Shown here: positions 31,103 to 42,800 of the stretch, one piece after another
How the letters are laid out: every line of letters starts with the position of its first letter
How positions within the stretch are numbered: the first letter of the stretch is position 1
Source: a virus
Virus record (IMG/VR): IMGVR_UViG_3300020202_000062
Span: 62,001-126,000 of that record
Strand: one strand, 5' to 3'
Length of the DNA stretch: 64,000 bases
Notes under the pieces: generated by a model
What the model was told of the DNA's origin: nothing
The model's database searches: none
What the model saw: only the letters and a program-made list of their open reading frames with translations
Translations under genes and position numbers: made by a program

Positions 31103-33348
31103 TATGCGATCAAATCTCCTACCAGTACCCAAGTATCAGTCGAACGCTTGATGAGCGTAGCGGATGACCACTGCGTGCGAAGTTTCAATCCAGGAGTAGC
31201 GTTGATGGTTACGCCTGAACCGGGAGCAACAGTTACCTGACCTGCTCCTGTCTGAAGAATATCGATGACAGTTCCAGTTGGGTACGCTACGGATGAGTTC
31301 GGCGGAACAGTTAAAGTAATTGCCGAGGCATTACTGCACTCGACTAACTTTCCACGATCAGCAAGAACTAGCGTATACGATGTACCGCTCTGCTGATTAA
31401 ACGAGGTTGTTACGGAAGTCTTTCCAGATACTGTTAAATCTGTATCAACGATTAGAGATCCCGCTGTGCGTAGGACAGCAGAAGAATCTACGTAAAGAGT
31501 TGCCTGTGGACTAAAACCAATCTGGATGCCAGCCTTGCTAGATGGCCCCACATCACCCAAAGATACCTCTGTTGAGAGGTTGTACATTGCGTAAGACCTT
31601 CCTACAGCCCTTACTGTCAATGCGCTCGTGAAATGGTCATCTGTATACAAAGAACTGGTTGTAGCGCGATAGAGATTCGTATCTGTTCCGAATGCAATGC
31701 CTTCAGCAGCGGTGGTTCCTGACTTTAGGTTAAGACCCGCAGTGGCAGTTGATGTAGATGTCCCGACACGAACAGCAGTATCAACCTCAAGGGTATTCGG
31801 AGTCCGAACGATGCCCGCCGATGACCGATAGATCCACGTATCGTCTGCTGAACCCAGGGAAATAACCGGCCTAGGACTACCGATGCTACCGATTGTGATT
31901 GCGCCAATCGCAACTGCATTAGTGGCGTCTAGAGCATGCGCCCTAATGATTCCAGTTGTAGTAAATCCCGAGGAAGCCTCAACATGCAGAAGATTGCTGC
32001 CGTTGTAGTACATCGCCACGTTCGTTGCGGCAGATCCTCCACCCCATTCAAGTTTACCATTGGCGTTGATGACGAATCGGTTGTTGGTGTCGCCAGTAAC
32101 ATCAAATGTCAGCCCGTCATCCGTAGTTGCCGAGAAGGTGTTATCCAGAGGGAATGTATTGCCTCCCCCTCCCCCTCCAGCCCCAGCCGCAACCCAACCG
32201 GTATTACCCGAGCCGGATTCCTTGACGTATAGGGTTGTAGTAGTTCCACCATCGGTTCTTAACCATAGTGACCCTACGGGTGCGGTAACTGCATTCTCAG
32301 GAGCACCTGTTCCGGTTGCGATCTTGGTAGTGTTCAGGTAGAGAATCTTGCCTGAAGCGATAACAAAATCATCATCCGTCTTGAGGGTATCCGACGCCGA
32401 ACGATAAATATTCGTATCTTCACCAAAAGCGATACCATTAGCTGCGGTTGTTCCGGCTGCGAGATTTATGCCTGACGATGCGGTCTGGTGAGAGTTCTCA
32501 TGGGTATCTCCAACGAACAACCAACTGTCTGACTGAAGCGAGTTTCCTGACAACAGGGAGTCAGTTTTCCACATGCTGACGCCCGCGTATTCCGCCCACA
32601 GCGAAACTCCATTAACTTCAATTCCAAATCCACTTCCGCCAGCGGATGACGGCGTGCCAACCAAGATACTTACAGCACCAGAACCGGGATAGAAGTTAAG
32701 TCCAGTACTATCGATGTAGAAAATTGGTGTTCCGCCTGAGTTCTGTACTTGGAAGAAGTCGGCAGTTTGCGAAGCATGCCCTTTAACGATCAGCCCCACA
32801 TTGCTGCCTGAGGATGGCTGGAATGTCTTAAGCCCGGTAATCGTCTGAGCACCTGTTTTCAGTACAATATCCGAAGTATCAGCAATGCCATGGACACCTG
32901 TTGTGTCAGATGTGTGTGCATCTAACTCTTCCTGAGTTGCGAGGTCAGTACTTAACTGCCAGTACCTGGAGTCTCCTCTGGTGGTATTTAGATACTGAGT
33001 ATGATCGTCATCCTCCAGGCCATCAAGGTCTCCGTGATCCGTGATGTTGACATCCGCCTCGTCTGGGTCGATCGGCACCTGGATTTTTATGATACTTTGA
33101 GGAGTTCCGTCAATCGTAACGCGAAGATAATAAGTGCCAGGATTGGCGTAGAATGTGAGGTTGCTAAGGCTGTCTGTCAGAACGGGCTGCGTTACGGTTG
33201 CACCCTTGGTCCTGTCCGTGTATAGGGTTGCGAGAGTAGTAGCTCCAGAATCTGTATAGATTCGAACTTCTCTACCTGACCCAATAACAAAACCGTTAGT
33301 CCCGAGAAGTGCCTCAGGACCCCACTGACCGGCAAAATCAAAAGCCAT
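31102..33348 (-). CDS. Tail fibre protein
   Basis: A 748-residue fibre protein. The N-terminus (MAFDFAGQWGPEALLGTN) binds the tail. A DHGDLDGLEDDDHTQYL segment (about residues 104-120) is a widespread phage fibre motif. Two similar blocks, GINLAAGTTAANGIAFG and GLNLKSGTTAAEGIAFG, lie about 245 residues apart. A poly-Gly linker (GAGGGGGGN) lies near 394. The C-terminus (ITLTVPPNSSVAYPTGT) resembles the shaft of fibres. It is encoded just before the propeller fibre and probably trimerises. Receptor unknown. Confidence 0.8.
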   Translation of the reverse strand: MAFDFAGQWGPEALLGTNGFVIGSGREVRIYTDSGATTLATLYTDRTKGATVTQPVLTDSLSNLTFYANPGTYYLRVTIDGTPQSIIKIQVPIDPDEADVNITDHGDLDGLEDDDHTQYLNTTRGDSRYWQLSTDLATQEELDAHTSDTTGVHGIADTSDIVLKTGAQTITGLKTFQPSSGSNVGLIVKGHASQTADFFQVQNSGGTPIFYIDSTGLNFYPGSGAVSILVGTPSSAGGSGFGIEVNGVSLWAEYAGVSMWKTDSLLSGNSLQSDSWLFVGDTHENSHQTASSGINLAAGTTAANGIAFGEDTNIYRSASDTLKTDDDFVIASGKILYLNTTKIATGTGAPENAVTAPVGSLWLRTDGGTTTTLYVKESGSGNTGWVAAGAGGGGGGNTFPLDNTFSATTDDGLTFDVTGDTNNRFVINANGKLEWGGGSAATNVAMYYNGSNLLHVEASSGFTTTGIIRAHALDATNAVAIGAITIGSIGSPRPVISLGSADDTWIYRSSAGIVRTPNTLEVDTAVRVGTSTSTATAGLNLKSGTTAAEGIAFGTDTNLYRATTSSLYTDDHFTSALTVRAVGRSYAMYNLSTEVSLGDVGPSSKAGIQIGFSPQATLYVDSSAVLRTAGSLIVDTDLTVSGKTSVTTSFNQQSGTSYTLVLADRGKLVECSNASAITLTVPPNSSVAYPTGTVIDILQTGAGQVTVAPGSGVTINATPGLKLRTQWSSATLIKRSTDTWVLVGDLIA

Positions 33349-33403
33349 AAGTCAACTCCAAGTCACATAGTCATACGACAACTATGTACTTAGTAGTACC
33401 TTT

Positions 33404-35581
33404 TTAGTCGTTCTCCCCGTATAAGAAACGCAAACGATAGGAGTCTAAGGTGGGCGTGACGTTTGGATTGAGGATTGAGCGGCCAAACTCTGCCTTTAAC
33501 CGTACTGCTCCAGGGGCTGAATTTGTAGCCTTGGCATAGCGGAGGCGGAAGTTGTCTGTTGGTTTCCTGCGCGATACAATCTCACCATTGACAATAGTGA
33601 ACGTCTTTGGCTGCCCAGTCTCGTTAAATTCCATATGGAATGGATCGATATACTTCCAATTGGCCAACTTAACGCTACCAAAATCGTATAGATCCGAGGT
33701 GGACATAAGGTCCAATGTTCCATTGTGGGTATATGGGAACTCTCCTGTGTTCGCTGGAATGTTAATCATGAGGCAGACGTGATTAAGCCCCTCATTGAAC
33801 TTCCAAGGCAAAACAAGATTGTCTGTGCCCTGCGGCAAATCGCCAATCTCCCTACCGTTCAAGAATACCTTTACATCCCACTGCTGAGAATTGCTGTCAG
33901 CCTTTCTGAATTCCTTCAGTAGAAGATCCTGCTCTTCTGCGGAGTCAAGATAAGTCTCTACGTATACGCTACGCCCAGCCATACCTACATCTCCACCCCA
34001 GAAGAATTCGTTTCCACTGTCAATGGTTCCGTAGGCTGTGCTTGCTGTAGCAGTACCGTTGATGTAGTTTGTCCAGAATGACAGGCCAGTCTCTAGTGCC
34101 TCGGCATCCAGCGCAACGTGCATGATGCGGGTGGTATTAACGCCCTCTTCTAGGACGAGAGATTCTTTAAGGACATCTTCGTTAAATGCGGCGATTCTAT
34201 AAGCCTCATCTACACCCTGGAATACCGAAGGGCTAGGATTACGCAATCTCAAATCGTTATTTGTCGCATCCAGAGGGATAAGAGGAAGATAACTGCCGTC
34301 CAACTCTCCTTCATCTGGAGTGCGAATAAACTTAGAGAATGACAAGGCACCATCGAAGCGGATGACAGTATTCTCGTTATTCGTTATCCCATTGCTGATA
34401 GGGTCAATGCTTCTCCAGTTGAAGTCAGAAACCTCTGGCTCCTCTTCTTCTACATCTGCGGCTACGTAGTATTTGATGCTAGTATCTGCGGGTACAGACT
34501 CCTGAACTACTAGCGATACGGCATCGATTACATTGTCGTCTACGAGTTCCTCTGGAATATATAGTGGCTGAGAAACCCAGATAGCGTTATTGTCGTACAC
34601 ATGTTCGGTTATGCTGATTTCCTTAGCGCCAAAGATGTACCTGTACTTGATTGTGTTGTTCTGAGTACGGGTGTAATCTGGGGCTGTCTTTCTAAGCGTG
34701 ATGAACATCCTGTGCACTTCGTTGGCGGGATGGACAAAGACCATCTTGTTTGCGCTGGTCTTGATCTGATCACCAAAGTCGAATCTTGTATTAGAAGATG
34801 CCTTAGTTGCCTCTACGAAAACCTGAACTGGAGTCACACCGAACGGGTCGAACTCAAGCCTAGAAACAGTCACGGGTTCCTGTGCTGTACCTAGTTGTAT
34901 AGCGATCTCACCAATTACTTCTACCGGTTCTGATGTCTCTACCTCAACGCTCCAGGCCGTATTAGTTAGGCCATCTAGCGCGCCAGTAAAAGGCGAGATT
35001 ACCTCAGCCCTTACTTCTTTGCCTGCTACAGTTGCCTTGAAACTCGTGCTGGTTACTCTACCTGCGGCCATCTTCTTGGTCATATTACTGACCGTAGGAA
35101 GTGTCACGCTACCAGTCGTAGTATCAACGAACGCGGTAGTCATGGAGATGTCTGTGTAATCTAGGTCATTGAACTGGTCAGAAACACTTAGGTAATATCC
35201 GTCAGTGTTGTAGATACTGAACATGTAGTCATCAATAAGAGTTTCGATAGCCACCCTACGTACACGTAACCTCTCCAAGTAGGCTCGGAGAATAGTCGAT
35301 AGTGTCATAGATTCGTTTAGGTGCTCTCGGCATACCTCGTATAGAATGTCGAGGTTGATCTGAGAATTTGTGAACAGTTCGTTAGCCTTGTCTACATTAG
35401 AACGTAGGCCGTCACCAAAGTATTCAAGTGGCAACTTGAGTGGCTGTCCTGCGGGATTCTTAGCAAAGAAACGAGATACCTCAGTCAGGATGTCGACTAG
35501 GCGTGGCTTCTCGCCCTTCGAGAATAGGATCTTCGAAGTTTCTTCAAATACTCTTTCTGTCTGAATCTTTGAAATGCTCAC
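33404..35581 (-). CDS. Baseplate or fibre-connector protein (725 aa)
   Basis: A 725-residue protein with a GTG start overlapping the upstream stop (TAGTG). The N-terminus is helical (ISKIQTERVFEETSKILFSK), the centre beta-rich, and the C-terminus (AVRLKAEFGRSI ... DSYRLRFLYG) resembles the ends of the proteins encoded at 35581-37323, 37333-39801 and 26987-28243. It is probably a structural member of a paralogous set. No enzyme motif is seen. Role inferred from context and architecture. Confidence 0.65.
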   Translation of the reverse strand: MSISKIQTERVFEETSKILFSKGEKPRLVDILTEVSRFFAKNPAGQPLKLPLEYFGDGLRSNVDKANELFTNSQINLDILYEVCREHLNESMTLSTILRAYLERLRVRRVAIETLIDDYMFSIYNTDGYYLSVSDQFNDLDYTDISMTTAFVDTTTGSVTLPTVSNMTKKMAAGRVTSTSFKATVAGKEVRAEVISPFTGALDGLTNTAWSVEVETSEPVEVIGEIAIQLGTAQEPVTVSRLEFDPFGVTPVQVFVEATKASSNTRFDFGDQIKTSANKMVFVHPANEVHRMFITLRKTAPDYTRTQNNTIKYRYIFGAKEISITEHVYDNNAIWVSQPLYIPEELVDDNVIDAVSLVVQESVPADTSIKYYVAADVEEEEPEVSDFNWRSIDPISNGITNNENTVIRFDGALSFSKFIRTPDEGELDGSYLPLIPLDATNNDLRLRNPSPSVFQGVDEAYRIAAFNEDVLKESLVLEEGVNTTRIMHVALDAEALETGLSFWTNYINGTATASTAYGTIDSGNEFFWGGDVGMAGRSVYVETYLDSAEEQDLLLKEFRKADSNSQQWDVKVFLNGREIGDLPQGTDNLVLPWKFNEGLNHVCLMINIPANTGEFPYTHNGTLDLMSTSDLYDFGSVKLANWKYIDPFHMEFNETGQPKTFTIVNGEIVSRRKPTDNFRLRYAKATNSAPGAVRLKAEFGRSILNPNVTPTLDSYRLRFLYGEND

Positions 35582-37323
35582 TAGCGCAACCTAACTTTCA
35601 ACTTGTAAGACCTAACAATAGGACTAGACGAAACCTTGTCTGCTGGTCTACTCATTTCAATCTTCAGTCGAAGAGAGTTCACCGTGTTCTTAACCGTCCT
35701 ATAGTCAACGCCATCCTCTCTAAACTCTTCTGGGAGAGGATCATTGAATGAGATGACTTCCTTGATCCCAAAGATATCATCTTGAACTCTTGAGATCGGC
35801 ACCCAAGTAAGACCGTCGTCTGGGCTGATATAGAACTTTACCCAAATCTCATCCGTACCGAAATTACTTGGGATGAAGATGTCTGCCTCAAGAGCAACTC
35901 TGTCAATTATACCATTGACTCGGAAGGGTTTCGTAACAATGTAACTTGTTTCGTTGTATTGAACTTGCTCAACTGAGCAATCACGTATTCCGATAGCCCA
36001 CCTCTGACCATTGAAGTATTCAACCTTCTTAATCAGATTGCCCTGTACAGCCTCACTATTCTCGTGATATCGGGTCGGGTCCGTAATCGGTGGCACTGGC
36101 CCTAATACTCTGCGATTTGAGTTCTCGCCCTCTACATAGTAAACGTGACCGATGTTAGAAGAAATTGAGTTAGGCTGTTCGATGCTTAATCTAATATATC
36201 TGACTTCCTTCTGATCGAAGGGCCAAACTGCTGTGCCGATTACAATCTCGTCGCTAGCCCGAGCAGCCTGGATGTTAGCGTCTGTGCCAATCCACACCGC
36301 CTTACTGGAGATAGATTCCCAGTTGGTGTTGTCGCTAGACGCATGAACTCTAGTCACTTTTACGGGATGATTTTTGTTGTCAGTCAAACCATAAGGCGTA
36401 TAGGAGATATTGTTAATTGTCTTGACGCTACCTAGATCAAACTCTAAGTCTAACTTCAGCACGTTGCCAGATGGCCCAAGTGCCCAATTGATTTCAGATG
36501 AGTCTGTTCCAGTCTCTTCATCTACGTTGGCATAAGTGAAGTTGAGATTCTTGGCACGGTTTCTATCGGCTTCGGATACGAAGTAATGCTCGTACTCAAA
36601 CCATGTGTTAGGTTCGCTATCGATGACAGAGTCTAGGTCCGCACGGCGATCTGTAAGGGCCACAAATCGGTAATCCTTCTCGTTGGTGGTAGGATTGGTA
36701 GTGGCCGTCATTGGGTCTTGGATCTCTTGGTTGTTTCCCGCGAAACCATTGGACGTAGGTAGTATTCGCACTTCGGCATCATCGATGACGTTAATCGATT
36801 CATTCCTTCTGCCCAGGCTTAACACCCCAGCAGAAGTAAGAGAAGCCTTACTCGCGGGATCGATCATATCGCTATCAATAAACTCTTCGTTGATGAAATA
36901 GTCACCGAAGTTGACTAGGTTAATATCACTAGCCGTTGAGTATAATTGAAGTGTCTTCATCTTGCCAGCGACACGGGCATTCTGATGCTCTGCCTTCTGA
37001 ATCTCAGTTGAGATGAAGTTATGGAGAAATACTGTAGAAGCCTTTAGGAGATCAACCTGATTCTGCATGAGGTTGACATCATGCTGGATGGATTCTGTTA
37101 TCTCATTCATACGAGCACTTAACGCAGGCTCGCCCTTTACGAATGGCTTAAAGTTCATGATTGGGGTTTCAACGCCAGAACTGTACTTACTGATCAACTC
37201 GGTAATAGCATGGCCGATCTCTTCCGCGGTCTTAAACTCGCCGGAAGCGTACTTCTTTTTGAACTCCTCAAGAAGAACTATGGCCTGGCCATACAGGAGT
37301 GTGGTAGGGGACAACTGGGTCAT
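35581..37323 (-). CDS. Baseplate or fibre-connector protein (580 aa)
   Basis: A 580-residue protein with a long helical N-terminus (VLLEEFKKKYASGEFKTAEE; SIQHDVNLMQNQVDLLKAST). A beta region with a discoidin-like FDLGSVKTINNISYTPYG follows, and a C-terminus LRLKIEMSRPADK ... VRSYKLKVRL. The layout matches the adjacent 725- and 822-residue proteins. The discoidin-like sandwich may bind sugars. It starts 10 bases after the 822-residue gene. Confidence 0.65.
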   Translation of the reverse strand: MTQLSPTTLLYGQAIVLLEEFKKKYASGEFKTAEEIGHAITELISKYSSGVETPIMNFKPFVKGEPALSARMNEITESIQHDVNLMQNQVDLLKASTVFLHNFISTEIQKAEHQNARVAGKMKTLQLYSTASDINLVNFGDYFINEEFIDSDMIDPASKASLTSAGVLSLGRRNESINVIDDAEVRILPTSNGFAGNNQEIQDPMTATTNPTTNEKDYRFVALTDRRADLDSVIDSEPNTWFEYEHYFVSEADRNRAKNLNFTYANVDEETGTDSSEINWALGPSGNVLKLDLEFDLGSVKTINNISYTPYGLTDNKNHPVKVTRVHASSDNTNWESISSKAVWIGTDANIQAARASDEIVIGTAVWPFDQKEVRYIRLSIEQPNSISSNIGHVYYVEGENSNRRVLGPVPPITDPTRYHENSEAVQGNLIKKVEYFNGQRWAIGIRDCSVEQVQYNETSYIVTKPFRVNGIIDRVALEADIFIPSNFGTDEIWVKFYISPDDGLTWVPISRVQDDIFGIKEVISFNDPLPEEFREDGVDYRTVKNTVNSLRLKIEMSRPADKVSSSPIVRSYKLKVRLR

Positions 37324-37332
37324 GGAAACCTC

Positions 37333-39801
37333 TTAGAAACTATATCTTGCGTCGGGCTTACGAGTCTTTGCCTTGATCTGGAAGGCGTCAACTTGTGGGC
37401 TGACGAAGTTCTTGTCATTTACTCTCAACACGATACGTACCCTAACATTGCTGGGCTGGTATTGATAGTAAACCCTAAACGCCTGAGTTATCTCCTTATT
37501 GAAGATAAGACTGTTGCCGGTGTGTAGGTATTCATACCTCTCTGCTGAACTATCTACTCCAGCCTGGCTTCCTCCCTCATAATTGGTCAGGTTGGTGGCG
37601 ATTGTCCCGTCCTCTAGCCTCACGATGATTGGCTGATATGGTGTCATACCATCTGCGACAGTATATGAACTATCTGCCACTCTGTCCCTGTCCACGTAAG
37701 GAGTGTAATCTAGAGGAATGATAAGTTGTCCATTTGTTCCAGTAAACCCTTCTCCTGCACCGCTCTCGTCAAAAGATGAAACTAGTGGAACATCACGGAA
37801 CCCTGACTCATAGAAGTTAACCACGGTGTGGTCTACCGCTGGAGTGTAATCCACAGTGAATACATCCTGAGAAGTGTAACCAATAGACGTAAAGTTGACA
37901 GACTCAAATGCTGTACGTGAAGAGTTTAGGCTTAGGATGTTTGCTACATCGGTTAGAACATACCCGTTCTTGTAGATGTTGATAGGACTATTGACTCCAG
38001 CCTCAAACCTAAACACAGCCTTACCTTGAGCGTCTAAAAGTAGGCGCTCCCCAATAACTTCAGTCGTACCTACTGGCATAATTGGCAGCCAGTCTGTTTC
38101 CTTCATTGGGTTAGATTTGTTTGTCACTGAATATTCGACAGAGGTGATTCTGGTTGAGTCACGATCGGTGTCTAGTATTGAGTAATTAGAATCCTGTGCC
38201 TTTAGTTTGATCTCGCCTACGTCACCAGGTGCTGGGATGACATTAGATACAAAGACAGCCTTGAATCCCTTGGCACCGCTGCCAATCTCAATTGTGCGGA
38301 TACCGAGATCGTATTCATAATCGAATCCTGGCTCGTCCTTTAAGTACGATGTCTGATAGGTGCTACCAGGAACGACTGGAGAACCTAATGGGTTCGGACC
38401 TGATACTCGATTAAGTAAGTTTTCTAAGTCTTTCAGTACCGAGTCAAATAGTTGCGCCGAGGCTAAACCTGGTGCTGTCCCCATAATCTCTGGGTTATTC
38501 TCAAACAAGTTCCGCCTTATCAACTGAGACATAATCTGCGCTGGGCGACTGTTATTCGTCCACACGCCAAATGAACTCTGTCGGTCCTTACGGAGTCTAG
38601 TCACTAGATCCTGTAGGCTTACTCCACCGTGGCGCTTCTCGAAAGAAGTCCTTGGAATGGAGTTCTTGAACATCTTGGCAAGCGTGCTGCTGTTATTTAT
38701 GGCGTTCAGAAGCATTGTAGCGCGGATCATACCGTTGCGCTGGCTCGTGTAAAAGTGACCATCAAAGTCAGATGCGTTAGAAGCCTCTCTGTGCTCTTCC
38801 TCTGATGAAATGCCCTTCTCTGAAGTGCGAGTATAAACTCCCTGACGGAGATATACCTTGAACTTGTATACAGACTGCATCGTGAAGAAAATGCTAGAGG
38901 CACTATTTAGAGTCATTGGCTCAGATAACAGATCTTCGTATTTGGTCTCTCCAGAGTCTTTAAAGACTCGCACCTGAATTACTTCACAAGGAGTTTCGGT
39001 GAACGGACTTATTGTAATAGTGTCACATGGGGATGGTTGGGCCAGGGTGTACTCGATAACAGCCAATGCTCCTGGGTAGGACACCTTACCGTGATGACCC
39101 TTAAAGTCGTTTAGGGTTGAGTTCAGTGGAGAAGGGGCGCGGACAGCCATACGCCATCCGGTATTAGATGCGGTGGTTACCGAGTTCTTAATTCCCGTGT
39201 CCGACGTAACCAACCCTTGTACATTGGTCGCAAGAATCTTGGCTGTCATTGGGTAGTTGCTACTAAGTTTTCCGCCGATTGACAACGTCCCTTCTGCGCC
39301 GTTTATCTGAGCATAATCTGATGGCCTAAAGGTTAGTCCACCTCGGTCTGGTAGAATCTCAAAGGACTTGTCCATACCACGGCTATCGCTGAATGACTCA
39401 AGAAATGCGTAGTCATATGCCTTAGCATCAGAGAGCAAGAAGGCGTAGTTAGCCACAGCCTTTTCTAAGGAGTCTAGTTCTTTTTCTAGGCTTGCAACAT
39501 CTGACATCAGTACTGACGCATGGCTGTCTAAGAGTAATGAGATCAGGTTTGACTGACGGTACATTTCCTTGATGGCAAGATCGGCACTTCGTAAGTTGCT
39601 TGCAACACGAGCGCCATTAGTGCGACCCTGCGTATCTTCTGGGCTTAGGACAATATTGGCCTGTGAGACAGATCTAGAGATCTTATCTGCCAGAGTGCTT
39701 AACTCTGACTTCTCAACCTTAGCCTCCTCAAGGAGGAAGGCTGCGCGTCTCTTGTTGCCACCGCGCAGTGTCTGAATGTAATCATCAATGAAACGCTTCA
39801 T
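37333..39801 (-). CDS. Baseplate or fibre-connector protein (822 aa)
   Basis: An 822-residue protein with helical N-terminal segments (MKRFIDDYIQTLRGGNKRRA; ASLEKELDSLEKAVANYAFL). A discoidin-like beta region follows (VIEYTLAQPSPCDTITISPF), and a C-terminal beta end VRIVLRVNDKNFVSPQVDAF. This layout is shared with the two proteins encoded next. The start at 39801 overlaps the upstream stop as TAATG. Virion location is inferred from module and size. Confidence 0.65.
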   Translation of the reverse strand: MKRFIDDYIQTLRGGNKRRAAFLLEEAKVEKSELSTLADKISRSVSQANIVLSPEDTQGRTNGARVASNLRSADLAIKEMYRQSNLISLLLDSHASVLMSDVASLEKELDSLEKAVANYAFLLSDAKAYDYAFLESFSDSRGMDKSFEILPDRGGLTFRPSDYAQINGAEGTLSIGGKLSSNYPMTAKILATNVQGLVTSDTGIKNSVTTASNTGWRMAVRAPSPLNSTLNDFKGHHGKVSYPGALAVIEYTLAQPSPCDTITISPFTETPCEVIQVRVFKDSGETKYEDLLSEPMTLNSASSIFFTMQSVYKFKVYLRQGVYTRTSEKGISSEEEHREASNASDFDGHFYTSQRNGMIRATMLLNAINNSSTLAKMFKNSIPRTSFEKRHGGVSLQDLVTRLRKDRQSSFGVWTNNSRPAQIMSQLIRRNLFENNPEIMGTAPGLASAQLFDSVLKDLENLLNRVSGPNPLGSPVVPGSTYQTSYLKDEPGFDYEYDLGIRTIEIGSGAKGFKAVFVSNVIPAPGDVGEIKLKAQDSNYSILDTDRDSTRITSVEYSVTNKSNPMKETDWLPIMPVGTTEVIGERLLLDAQGKAVFRFEAGVNSPINIYKNGYVLTDVANILSLNSSRTAFESVNFTSIGYTSQDVFTVDYTPAVDHTVVNFYESGFRDVPLVSSFDESGAGEGFTGTNGQLIIPLDYTPYVDRDRVADSSYTVADGMTPYQPIIVRLEDGTIATNLTNYEGGSQAGVDSSAERYEYLHTGNSLIFNKEITQAFRVYYQYQPSNVRVRIVLRVNDKNFVSPQVDAFQIKAKTRKPDARYSF

Positions 39802-42800
39802 TAAGTCCAACTCCTACCATGGAGATCTTCCAACTTATATCTTACACCAGCGGTGATGTTACGCTCAATAACGTTGATGATCTCCTGCTCCTTCGGGAAC
39901 TGAGTCTTTAGTTCCTCTGGCAGACGGATGATAACGAAACCACCCTTCTGATAGGAGACCCCTCCACCAAAACCGATATCCCAGTATCCAATTGACTCAG
40001 ACACCATACGACGAATCTCTTCTAGGTTCAGAGAATCCTTTGCTCCACCACCACGGCGGCGAGTATCTAGAATCACCAGATCATTGATATCTAGAGCGGG
40101 TGCGATATATACCACACCCAACTGGACTGCCAACGGATCGTACTCTGGATCTAGAGGATCGAAGATATTAGTATCCATCCTAAAGCGCAAAGTCCTTGTG
40201 TTGACTGAGTCTGTTATCACACTTCCGTTTGAATCCTTCACAAAGGCTGGGACGATGTAGATGTAGACTGGGCGACCAACTAGGTTTCTTGTGTTGCCTG
40301 GGTTGGGGTTCAAGTTGAGGTAGCGCCCGTCGTATTGCTTAAAGTTGTAGACTGAACGCTTAGTCGTGTAATCAACCTTAACGAGATTAGCCTCATCTGA
40401 CGCTAATGGGGAAGCCAAAGTGATCTCGCCGGTCGAAGCATTGTAGTCTGCAATGTCGGGCCAAGATAACTCGGTCCATGGAGATGATGCTGTCGACCTC
40501 GTGTATACCTTTAGGGCCGGACGAACTGGATCAGCATATGAAGAACTGACGTTGCTCGGTTCCTTAACCATCAGCAGCGGTGCCTGACGTAGTTGAATTG
40601 TAGTTTCGTCAATTACCACAGGATGTTCACCCTTGATATCTACGTTTGGTCGACCGTGTAGAGTTGACCATCCACCCAACTCCGACTCTGGAATTGAGTA
40701 AAACGCACGTACATCTGAACCCTGATATGAACCCAAGTATCCATCAAGTGGTCCTTGGTTGCGTGGGCGGATCTTTACCTTACGGTTGAAGCTACCAATG
40801 CGAACTGGCACAGGCCAAACGTCAGCGGCACCTAGGTTCTCTGGAAGCGGCTCAATCTGGATCTGTGCACCAGACTTAACCTTCACACCGTAAACAGGCA
40901 TCGCCCAGCGGAATGGGATCTTGGGGGCATCTGCCGAAACAGGTAGTGTGTTGGTTGTGTTCAGTTCGTAGTTTGAGATAACGCCGACATATACGTTTTC
41001 GGGTCCGCGGTCTAGATATTCCATGTAAGTCATTTCTGGAATACCTGAACTATTGACAATGAATTCCTTCTTGCGCTTGTCGTAGAATCCTACAAACACA
41101 GAAGCATCGTTTGTGGTAAGATCCACACTTAGGCTCATGTAATGACGCTGAGTTTCATTTGTTCCTACCGATGTAGGCATGGCGGGGAATCCGGCTGGTT
41201 TACCGTCCGCATCGCACAGTAACTTGATGCCATCAGTCTTCCTGATCCATCCTGATTCTGGTGCTATGCGACGATTTCCATTCTCGTCCATTGAGTACCA
41301 TGTTTCACTTGAGCCTGGCTCATACTCGGGACCGAATGTGTATCGACTATTGACGTGATTAACCACGATATTGTTACGTAGTCTAATAAGACCACTTGAA
41401 GTTGCACCGACGATAGAAACCTTTGGGTTGTTTACTGTAATGTTTGTCCAGTTTACATCACTTAAGGTTCCCGAAGCGTAATCGTGAGGGTTAGCCTGTA
41501 CCGTGGTGTCGTATCCACTACGCACAACAACGTTACGTCCTGAGGCGTTGATTGGATAATTGTTGATGGTTACTTGCCTAACTACCTCACGGCGCTCTGT
41601 CTTCTTGCCCTTGCCGTAGATCAAGATATCCTTGATACCCAGCATGCGCGAATCGCCCCAGCCCGACTTACCATTCTGACCAACACCAACAATAACAACG
41701 TTGCCTTCATATGGTCCTACGGGGAAGTATGTACCGGGTCCATCTGGGATAGGTAAGCCTAGGCTTGTTACTCTAGCCTTGCCCATATCATAACCACCAA
41801 GATGGAATGGACCGGGAGCAGAATGGGTCTTAACGTCAATAGCGTGGAGAAGCATCTGCTTGCTGTTTCCCTCAAGGTAGGGGGTAATCTTTACTCCGTG
41901 GATCTTGTATCTGTCGTCAAGTTCTACAGAGAATACGTCCCAAATATTGCCTGGGCTATTCTTCAGATCTGATCTCTTGGCATAGTATGTCTGAGCATTC
42001 CAGTCAGAGATGTGCTTCTTCATAATGCGGCCCTTTGGCCAATCGTAAAACTTTGTGTAGTCCCTACTACTAGTCGGACCTACTAGGCTTCCCAGATTGA
42101 TTACTTGATATCCGATAGCAGCCCAAGTCTCGGCGTCTACTACTCCATTGCGGAATCGTAAATGGCATTTAGTTTGGAACTGCTTGATGGCCTCTTCGGT
42201 TTTCTTACCATTGGAACTATTATCGTAGCGACCATTAACCTCTAGGTATTCGGTGTTCTTTAGGAACCCGAAGAACTTCAGTTTGTTCATCGTCATCTGG
42301 ACGAACTTAACCCAATCTGAAATGTTCCCCGAGCCACCTTTCTCTAATCTTACGGTCGCTCCCCAAAATGGCCAACTCAAAAGACCACCTGCTAAGGTGC
42401 CCTTTTCATCGCCGTAATAGTTATCATCCTGCCAAGTACGAAGGTAGTTGGGATGCTTAGTGCCCTGATCGAACGCACGTCCAGAAGTAAAGGTGGTCTT
42501 GTTCTTGCCGTGAGAAGACCATGACATGATGATTTCTGTATCATCATCGACAGTTACATTCTCGTATTCTGTAACCTCACGGGTTAACTTAGCAGTTCCA
42601 GAAGCAGTCCAGTCTACAGTCTCTTCTGTTGAATCTTGAGCAGTTGCGTTGTAGTTTACTCGCACCTGTACGCCATATGGTTTTGGTGGGTATTCGCGGT
42701 AAACGTATTGACCCTCTTCGAAATCGCCAGTTACTAACTCTTCCCTAATTACGTGAGGACCGAGGTCAATCGGTACTTCGAACTTTGGAGTGTATGCTAT

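Noticed and set aside
33365-33399. Two small hairpins in the 55-base gap before the tail fibre gene's end
   Set aside because: Stems of 7 and 5 pairs with AT-rich content. The T-run lies on the plus strand, where no gene needs a terminator. Too weak to call.
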